Shown piece after piece: positions 6,441-12,274 of a DNA stretch of 12,274 nucleotides. Source of the DNA: Bacteroidales bacterium (lineage in GTDB: Bacteria > Bacteroidota > Bacteroidia > Bacteroidales > UBA932); assembly GCA_017551215.1 (NCBI GenBank), contig JAFZMA010000218.1, forward strand, positions 1-12,274. Reading direction: 5' to 3'. The first letter of the stretch is position 1. The number at the start of each line of letters is the position of its first letter. Under the pieces are notes generated by a model. The model did not search any database and had not been told where the DNA came from. It was given only the letters and a program-made list of their open reading frames with translations. Position numbers and translations under genes: made by a program.

Positions 6441-8564
6441 ATGAAAGAGTTGTTTGAGACATACAGCGGAAAGGAAAGGGAGCTTGTGGAAAAAAGTGTC
6501 TCCATTGCAGAGCAGTCTCTTGAGGGAATGGAGAGGGAAAATCATCACCCGTTCATAGAACACCCTCTGAATGTGGCTCTTATAGTCAGGGACGAGATTG
6601 GTCTGAGATACGATGCCGTGTGCGCCGTTTTCCTTCATGAGGCATCGCGCGGGAAAGAAGAACTCCAGGAAAAACTCAGGAAAGATTTCCCGGCGGACAT
6701 CATGAACATGGTGGAAGGCCTGAACAATATCTCCAGGATAACGCCAAAGGAAACGCGTCTTCAGGCGGAGAATTACCGCAAGATGATAGTCTCCTACTCC
6801 AAGGATCCGAGAGTAACCCTCATAAAGATTGCGGACCGTCTGGAGATAATGAGGAATCTGGGATATTTCCCAAAATCCAGCATCATGCGCAAACTCACAG
6901 AGACCCAGATGCTCTATATTCCTCTGGCTCATCAGCTTGGACTCTACAAGATTAAAGGGGAGATGGAGAATCTCTACTTCAAATATTCAGATCCGGAACA
7001 CTTCAGGGCCATCAGCAACAAACTCCTTGCAACACGTAAAGACCGAGATGCTTTGATTGCGGAATTCATAAGTCCTCTGGAAAAGAAGCTCAAGGAAGCC
7101 GGAATCAAATACACGCTGAAAGTCAGGACAAAGACCGCATGGTCCATCTGGCAGAAGATGCAGAGGCAGGATGTTCCGTTCGAGGGAGTCCACGATGTGT
7201 TTGCCATCAGGTTCATTCTGGACGTTCCTCTGGAAAAGGAGAAGGAAGCCTGCTGGCAGGTATATTCATTTGTGACCCAGGAATACAAGCCAGACATAAG
7301 CCGCCTTAGAGACTGGATTTCAAACCCTAAGGAGAACGGCTACGAGAGCCTTCACACTACCGTGGAAAACAGGGAAGGCGCTAAGGTCGAGGTCCAGATC
7401 CGTACAGAGCGCATGGACCAGATGGCGGAAAACGGACATGCCTCCCACTGGAGCTACAAGGGAATCAAATCCGTGAAAGGCCTGGACGAGTGGCTCAGCG
7501 ATGTGAAGAAAGCCCTTGAAACCCCGGGACTGCTCTCAGACAGCTCCCTGCACAAAGACCTGGAAGAAATATTTGTCTTCACCCCTAACGGAGACCTCAA
7601 GCAGCTCCCTAAAGGTGCTTGTGTGCTGGACTTTGCCTTTGCAATCCATTCCAACCTGGGAATGAGCTGCAGTGGCGCAAAAGTCAACGGCAAGGTCAAA
7701 TCCATAAGGGAAGAACTCCACACCGGAGACGTTGTGGAGATCATGAGCCGCAAGGATCAGAAACCTTCCCGCGACTGGCTCAACATTGTCATATCCTCCA
7801 AGGCCAGAAGCCATATCAAGAGCCGCCTCAAGGAAGAGGAGGGAAAGATGAGCAGGATGGGAAGGGAAACCCTTGAGCGCAGGATGAAGAACTGGAAGAT
7901 GGAACTCACGGACGAGGTCCTTTCCAACCTGGCCAAACACTTCAAGATGAAGTCTATAGGAGATTTCCTAATAGCCATCAACGACCAGGAGATAGACCTT
8001 CAGGACATAAAGGAATTCCTCTCCTCCGGCGTAGCGGAAGAAAAGGAAGAGAAAGAAGAGAAACTCCCTGCAAAACTTCTGGAGAAGAGCACAAAGAGCC
8101 GCTCGGATTATCTTGTCATCAGCGACAAACTGGACAACATAAGCTTCAAGATGGCCAAGTGCTGCAATCCTATTTTCGGAGACGATGTGTTCGGGTTTGT
8201 TACCTCTACAGGAGGCGTGAGCATACACAGGATTTCCTGCCCTAACGCAGCCAGGCTCATAAGCCAGTATCCTTACAGAATCCAGAAAGTTAAATGGAGA
8301 CAGGTCTCCACATCGTCTCAGTTCCAGACTGGCCTCAAAGTCATTGGGAACGGAGACGCCTCAATGTCCAATGCCATAATGGAGTGCGTGGCTAACGCCG
8401 GCGCCAGCATAAGGGCTTTCAGAATATCCGAAAGGCAGAAGACAAAACTGGAGTTTGTTGCCGAACTGGAGATCTCCGTGGGTGGAAACTCTCACCTGGA
8501 CAAAGTAATCTCCGCCCTCAAGAAAATACGTGAAGTTTCCAACGTTATCAGAACTTCTCGGTAA
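6441..8564 (+). CDS. relA: long RelA/SpoT homologue, (p)ppGpp synthetase with degenerate hydrolase domain
   Basis: 707 residues, typical for a long RSH protein. The N-terminal HD region (about 30-180) keeps His41 and Asp132, but the HDxxED motif reads HEASRG (66-71), and DRLHNMR reads DRLEIMR. Hydrolysis of (p)ppGpp is therefore unlikely. The synthetase domain is intact: RTKTAWSIWQKM (229-240, Arg229 and Lys231), Asp252 in HDVFAIR, NPKENGYESLHT and Glu317 in EVQIRT. These match the substrate and catalytic residues that transfer pyrophosphate from ATP to GDP or GTP. Before that block lies RLRD (288-291), closer to the basic RxKD of bifunctional enzymes than to the acidic ExDD of RelA. Then come TGS (about 375-436), a helical region, an acidic-lysine linker (about 531-545), the zinc-finger region with CC (574-575) and Cys600, and a C-terminal ACT domain, which sense ribosome and tRNA status. 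GGAGG at 6426-6430, inside the end of uvrB, is a good ribosome binding site. The symbol follows the RelA-like loss of hydrolase residues; rel or spoT naming is possible. Confidence 0.93.
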   Translation: MKELFETYSGKERELVEKSVSIAEQSLEGMERENHHPFIEHPLNVALIVRDEIGLRYDAVCAVFLHEASRGKEELQEKLRKDFPADIMNMVEGLNNISRITPKETRLQAENYRKMIVSYSKDPRVTLIKIADRLEIMRNLGYFPKSSIMRKLTETQMLYIPLAHQLGLYKIKGEMENLYFKYSDPEHFRAISNKLLATRKDRDALIAEFISPLEKKLKEAGIKYTLKVRTKTAWSIWQKMQRQDVPFEGVHDVFAIRFILDVPLEKEKEACWQVYSFVTQEYKPDISRLRDWISNPKENGYESLHTTVENREGAKVEVQIRTERMDQMAENGHASHWSYKGIKSVKGLDEWLSDVKKALETPGLLSDSSLHKDLEEIFVFTPNGDLKQLPKGACVLDFAFAIHSNLGMSCSGAKVNGKVKSIREELHTGDVVEIMSRKDQKPSRDWLNIVISSKARSHIKSRLKEEEGKMSRMGRETLERRMKNWKMELTDEVLSNLAKHFKMKSIGDFLIAINDQEIDLQDIKEFLSSGVAEEKEEKEEKLPAKLLEKSTKSRSDYLVISDKLDNISFKMAKCCNPIFGDDVFGFVTSTGGVSIHRISCPNAARLISQYPYRIQKVKWRQVSTSSQFQTGLKVIGNGDASMSNAIMECVANAGASIRAFRISERQKTKLEFVAELEISVGGNSHLDKVISALKKIREVSNVIRTSR

Positions 8565-9387
8565 CGCAGTTCTCTCCCTTGTAAATCAGGGTTAGAATCG
8601 GCCTGTGGTCGGAAGCCATTTTCTCAGGCTGTACCCAGGATACCATGCCCAAACGTCCCTTGGAAAGCTTCTTGAGAAAATTCTTTCCTTTTCCGCCTCT
8701 GTAAACCATGATGTAATCCAGAGTGCGGTCCGGCTTGTCTGAAGGGAATGTTTTCACCTCGTATGCGGAAAGGGCAGCGAAATTTTGGCCCAGCACCTTC
8801 ATTTCCATTGAGTTAGGAGTAAGGTTAAAGTCTCCGGCTATGAAGAAAAGCTTGCTGCCAGCCTTCTTCTTTGCATATTTTGCAATCTTGCGGCAAGCCT
8901 CAACCCTTGAATCCTGATCCAGTGACAGGTGGAGGGAACAGAAATAGAAATCCTCAAACTCGGCCACCAGCATTACTCTCGGCTCTTCCTTTCCCGGAAG
9001 TGTAACGCTCTCGACAGAAAGAGGCTTCTTCTTTGACAGGATGGCATTGCCGTACTGTCCTCCGCCATAATCCATCGCTGAGGCAAAAGATGCCACATAA
9101 CCTCCGGCAAGTTCTGCTATCTCGGCAGGAGAGTCCACTCCGCCAACCCTGTTTGTACCCTTGTCAACTTCCTGAAGGGCAACAACATCTGCTTTAACAA
9201 GAGCTATTTCAGCGGCAATTCTGCCAAGATCCACATTACGGTCCATTCCGTTCCCGTGGCGGATATTGTAGCTCATCATGCTTAAGACGTGGTCTTCCGG
9301 CTTCTCGCTCCGGATTTTCATTTTCTGGCTAAATCCCGCATTGCACACAAGAAGCAATGCTGCTGAAATAATAAGGATCCTTTTCAT
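8548..9387 (-). CDS. exported endonuclease/exonuclease/phosphatase-family hydrolase
   Basis: 279 residues from ATG 9387 (MKRIL), chosen because it gives a standard signal peptide (1-20, ending GFSQ). ATG 9393 and the in-frame codon at 9420 only add upstream residues. Cys15 is not in a good lipobox, so a lipoprotein is unlikely. The DNase I-like four-layer fold is supported by MSYNIRHG (Asn41), ALQEVD (Glu73, metal ligand), CSLHLSLD (His153), IAGDFN (Asp186, Asn188), LDYIMVYR and SDHRP (Asp260, His261). The catalytic set is complete. Family members cleave phosphodiester bonds in nucleic acids, sphingomyelin or inositol phosphates, and the sequence does not fix which. Many exported Bacteroidota members are left as hypothetical hydrolases. 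It follows the exporter gene by 44 bases on the same strand. Its 3' end overlaps the convergent RelA/SpoT gene by 17 bases (8548-8564). Confidence 0.93.
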   Translation of the reverse strand: MKRILIISAALLLVCNAGFSQKMKIRSEKPEDHVLSMMSYNIRHGNGMDRNVDLGRIAAEIALVKADVVALQEVDKGTNRVGGVDSPAEIAELAGGYVASFASAMDYGGGQYGNAILSKKKPLSVESVTLPGKEEPRVMLVAEFEDFYFCSLHLSLDQDSRVEACRKIAKYAKKKAGSKLFFIAGDFNLTPNSMEMKVLGQNFAALSAYEVKTFPSDKPDRTLDYIMVYRGGKGKNFLKKLSKGRLGMVSWVQPEKMASDHRPILTLIYKGENCVTEKF

Positions 9388-9408
9388 AACCATATCTTTG
9401 AATCTATA

Positions 9409-9416
9409 CAAATATA
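9409..9416 (-). promoter_or_regulatory. putative -7 box for the exported hydrolase gene
   Basis: Read on the reverse strand it is TATATTTG, an exact TAnnTTTG match, 21 bases upstream of ATG 9387 and in the gap after the exporter gene. No clear TTTG -33 element was found; the expected position falls in the end of the exporter gene. If used, the hydrolase would have its own transcript in addition to any read-through. Confidence 0.4.
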
Positions 9417-9431
9417 GCAATCTGTTTTGAA

Positions 9432-12274
9432 TTAGAAGATATCTGAAAGGTTGATAATTCTTGTTCCGGATGCGGCCTGCAATGCGGCCTTTTCATCCTC
9501 AATCAAATGGACATGAAGATTGGCCGGCATAGGGCTCATGGCAGAAAGAAGAGCTGCATCGTCTTCCTCGTAGCAATATGAATGTACCTGAATTTCAGGA
9601 TGAACCAGAGCCATGAGCAAAGAGAGCTGCCCCCTTCCGGCATTGATTACGGAAAGCTCAGACAAGGTATCCGCCTCAGAAGAGTAACCGTCAATCCACC
9701 TGCTGAAATCGTTGTGCTTTCTGAGAAGGCGCCTTGTTTCCCTCTCCACGGCTATACCCTTGTAGGTATACTTTCCAACGATGTAACTGTGGTAATAGTG
9801 TGTGTCTTTGACTGCATTGGCCTTGGGTTTGCGCGCAAAGAGGCTCCCGAACGTTAGTGGAACCGGCCTGACTTTCCCCTTGGATTTCACCAGGAAGGAG
9901 AAGATAGCCGGCGGAACTATCCAGGCCATCAGGACAACAGAAAGCATGCCCACAATCGTAACCTCCGCAAGTGAGTGAAGAGCAGGATGTTTGGCCACAA
10001 TCAGAGAGCCCATTCCAATGAACATTATCAGGGCGGAAACCATTATGCTGTTCTTGAAGGAGGCGAGCACCTTTTTCCTATATGCAAACTCTTCTATAAG
10101 TCCCTCTGTAATGAATATCGTATAGTCGTCTCCCTGACCGAAAATGAACGTTGCAAGTATCACATTCACAATGTTGAACTTCATTCCCAGAAGGCTCATG
10201 ATGCCCAGAATCCAGAACCATCCCATCGCCATAGGAAGGAATGCCAGAAGCGTCAGCTCAAGCCTTCCGAAAGAAAGCCACAGGAACACGAACACAATCA
10301 GACCGCAGGCAAAGCCAATATAGTTGAAATCGTCCGAAAGACTCCTGGCAATGGCACTGTTCATGCCCTCAAAATCAAAGGCGTAACCCTTTGTGCCAGA
10401 TGCCGAATTCAGAACCGCCTCAACCCTGTCAATTTCCTCTGACTCAACAATATCCACCACAGAACATTTCTCTCCTCCATTGCTGAAAGAACCACTGAGA
10501 AGCACTTCCCTCAACTCCCCGAAATACTCAAAAGGCTTAGGGCTGTATTCCTCCGCGATGATATCCCTGAAGTCTCTGAAAGCCTCAGCGCTGAAGCCCA
10601 ATTTTGGAGCGCTTTTCCCGATGGAAGAGAGTACCTTGTCCCTGTTCCTCTCCCAGAAACTGTTCCAGCGCTCAATCCTTTCCTTCTGCACGCTCTGCGG
10701 AGGAATGAAATCCGTAACGTCCGAAAATGCGGTAAGGCATCCGGCGCTTTTCAGACTGTCCAGAACCGGAGCCATAGCCATTCTCCCCTCCAGAGCCTCG
10801 TCCCAACTGTCTCCTTCCGCCACAAGATAAATGTTCAGCGTATCGTTGAGTCCGGCCTGCACACCAAGCCCTTCCAGCAATTTCTTTTGTCTGGAAGTCA
10901 GGTAGTTGATACGGTTCATGTCTGTATCGAACGACGTTCCGAAACTGAAATATCCAAAGAAGACTGTAAGCGCCAGGATAACCCACATCAGCCATCTGTT
11001 CTTCTCCGGAGAAAAGGAAGAAATCTTGCCGAACGGCAGCCTTTCCTTTCCGGCTGCCTCTTTCTGCCTTACAAGATGAGGGAGGAATACCAGAACAAAG
11101 ATTATGGTTCCAATCAGCATGAACGCCGCAAAAATTCCCAGGTCCCTCAATGCCGGAGCGTCCAGAGGAATGAGAGCGGCAAAAGCACCAACCGTGGTAA
11201 TGTTGCCTATAAGGAGAGGAGCTACCATCTCCTTGAGAACCTGACGGATAGAGCCGCCGTGATCCGTGTGCGCCACAAAGTGCAGAGGATAATTAACCGC
11301 TATGCCTATTATTATTGAACCGATTCCCAGCACTATCAAAGACACGTCGCTCCTCAACGCCGCAATGAATCCCATGGCAAATAGCCAGCCGAACAGTATG
11401 GCAAATCCTATGAGAAGAAGATTTTTTACTCTCCTGAAAGAGAAAACCAGAAGAAGGAGAATGAGCGTAATCGCAATGGAAATGGCAAGTTTGCTGTCGC
11501 TCTTTATCCTTCTGGCATTGTCTACGGAAATCACAGGAGCACCGGTAAAGGCAACTTCCACATCCTGAGCCACAAGTTCGGTCTGGCGGGCAACGCTGTC
11601 CAGATACTCCACCAGCCGGTTGTTGTTGGCGGATTCCATGGCCCCGTACGGAGATGTCAGCAGCGCAATGGCATATTTCTTTTTAGGAGTGAACATGTAC
11701 CCGTTGTCCAGTTCAAACGGCAAAGACATCTGCCTTGCCCTCAGCCTCTCTATAACAGGAGAGAACAGGGCCAGAGGATCAGAGCTGATGCTGGAGGTGA
11801 AGAAACCTGTAGCCGGCATCATAATCATCTGGACATCAGACTCAAGCTGCCTGTCCACATAATCAGGGAGAGACAGGAGGCTGTCCATTCTCCCATAATC
11901 CTCATCGCTGAGCATAACAGGAATGTTCCTGTAGACAAAATCTGTTATTCCGGCATATTTCTCAAAGTCTATCTGAGACTCCACGGAGGTTATGCGGCTC
12001 TTGCCTGATTCCTCCAGTATCTTCCCGGAAAAAGTGTCCACCGCATCTGTCAAAGACTCCTCGGAAGAGAGACTGTCCTTCAGGCGAAACATGGCCACAA
12101 TCCTCTGGCCTCCAGAGATATCCTGATATAACGCTATGGCTTTCTGCTGGTTGCCGCTTGCAGGAAGGAAATCCCAGATATTCTCGTTGTACTTGAGAGA
12201 GGCGGTCATCAGAACAAGGATGCACATAATGGCAGCCAGAACTCCCATGCACAATCCTCTCCTTTTACGGAGGA
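9432..12274 (-). CDS. MMPL/RND-family exporter with C-terminal methyltransferase-like extension (5' end outside window)
   Basis: The frame is open to the right edge. The first in-window start codon is TTG 12254, but the codons before it read LRKRRG, a basic leader for the first membrane helix, so the true start is probably outside. Numbering here is from that TTG (940 residues visible). Layout: helix 1 (about 3-20), periplasmic loop (21-250), helices about 255-393, a second loop after helix 7 (about 421-438) reaching 640, and helices about 644-788. This duplicated plan is the MMPL/RND one, which moves lipids, glycolipids or pigments using the proton gradient. The second repeat carries GQGDDYTIF (706-714, Asp710-Tyr711); the first has GIAVNYPLHF (317-326), with Asn321 where Asp is usual. 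A soluble tail of about 150 residues (790-940) contains a Gly-rich VINAGRGQLSLL stretch, like motif I of class I methyltransferases. The substrate is unknown. In Bacteroidota such exporters often sit in lipid or aryl-polyene-type clusters, but no such genes are visible here. Confidence 0.9.
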   Translation of the reverse strand, partial: LRKRRGLCMGVLAAIMCILVLMTASLKYNENIWDFLPASGNQQKAIALYQDISGGQRIVAMFRLKDSLSSEESLTDAVDTFSGKILEESGKSRITSVESQIDFEKYAGITDFVYRNIPVMLSDEDYGRMDSLLSLPDYVDRQLESDVQMIMMPATGFFTSSISSDPLALFSPVIERLRARQMSLPFELDNGYMFTPKKKYAIALLTSPYGAMESANNNRLVEYLDSVARQTELVAQDVEVAFTGAPVISVDNARRIKSDSKLAISIAITLILLLLVFSFRRVKNLLLIGFAILFGWLFAMGFIAALRSDVSLIVLGIGSIIIGIAVNYPLHFVAHTDHGGSIRQVLKEMVAPLLIGNITTVGAFAALIPLDAPALRDLGIFAAFMLIGTIIFVLVFLPHLVRQKEAAGKERLPFGKISSFSPEKNRWLMWVILALTVFFGYFSFGTSFDTDMNRINYLTSRQKKLLEGLGVQAGLNDTLNIYLVAEGDSWDEALEGRMAMAPVLDSLKSAGCLTAFSDVTDFIPPQSVQKERIERWNSFWERNRDKVLSSIGKSAPKLGFSAEAFRDFRDIIAEEYSPKPFEYFGELREVLLSGSFSNGGEKCSVVDIVESEEIDRVEAVLNSASGTKGYAFDFEGMNSAIARSLSDDFNYIGFACGLIVFVFLWLSFGRLELTLLAFLPMAMGWFWILGIMSLLGMKFNIVNVILATFIFGQGDDYTIFITEGLIEEFAYRKKVLASFKNSIMVSALIMFIGMGSLIVAKHPALHSLAEVTIVGMLSVVLMAWIVPPAIFSFLVKSKGKVRPVPLTFGSLFARKPKANAVKDTHYYHSYIVGKYTYKGIAVERETRRLLRKHNDFSRWIDGYSSEADTLSELSVINAGRGQLSLLMALVHPEIQVHSYCYEEDDAALLSAMSPMPANLHVHLIEDEKAALQAASGTRIINLSDIF

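Noticed and set aside
8037..8066. Purine-rich low-complexity run in the RSH gene
   Set aside because: It encodes an acidic-lysine linker between the helical and zinc-finger regions, a normal place for variable sequence, and is not a separate repeat element.
9393..9400. Forward-strand TATCTTTG matching the -7 consensus
   Set aside because: It points into the antisense of the exporter gene, with no forward gene downstream and no -33 element; probably a chance match.
9975..10442. Forward open frame of 155 codons opposite the exporter gene
   Set aside because: It is fully contained in the well-supported exporter gene, and the translation is His/Glu/Lys-rich without domain features.

Overview
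The window looks like core chromosome of a Bacteroidota bacterium, probably of the order Bacteroidales. Three lines of sequence evidence point there. Exact matches to the Bacteroides-type -7 promoter box (TAnnTTTG) sit in front of three of the genes. Several exported proteins have signal peptides that end in a Gln-type junction (FAQ, FSQ). The protein set (a long exported TPR protein, a divergent M28 peptidase, a two-repeat MMPL exporter with a C-terminal extension) also fits the phylum. Base composition is near 50% GC in the lines sampled from core genes, but about 25-35% between roughly 2150 and 3400. The genus cannot be fixed from the window. No tRNA, rRNA, CRISPR array, insertion sequence or attachment site was seen.

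Layout. At the left edge, the last 20 codons of a forward gene (1-63) meet the 3' end of a reverse-strand gene for an exported protein of about 14 TPR units (70-2103). The AT-rich stretch from about 2152 to 3400 holds a tiny signal-peptide-like frame (2267-2335) and an unrecognised exported protein (2480-3370). It is the only part that looks unlike its surroundings. Next comes a tight forward operon: a divergent M28-type peptidase (3419-4408), uvrB (4416-6437; gap 7 bases) and a long RelA/SpoT homologue (6441-8564; gap 3 bases). A likely promoter box lies only 6 bases before the first ATG. The 3' end of the RelA/SpoT gene overlaps by 17 bases the 3' end of a reverse-strand exported endonuclease/exonuclease/phosphatase-family hydrolase (8548-9387). 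Upstream of that, on the same strand, is a large MMPL/RND-family exporter (9432 to the right edge) whose N-terminal end lies outside the window.

How the genes work together. The forward operon joins nucleotide excision repair (UvrB) to stringent-response (p)ppGpp synthesis (RelA/SpoT type) behind an exported, probably altered metallopeptidase. The link between these functions is only their shared transcription. The RelA/SpoT protein keeps its synthetase residues but has lost the HDxxED hydrolase motif, so it should act mainly as a synthetase. The M28 protein has substitutions at three of the six classical metal or base positions. The exporter has an Asn in place of the usual Asp in its first membrane repeat and carries what looks like a degenerate methyltransferase-type Rossmann domain at its C-terminus. 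I see no wholly new multi-gene system. The points most worth a second look are these altered enzymes, the exporter fusion, the AT-rich orphan locus and the very short promoter-to-start distances.
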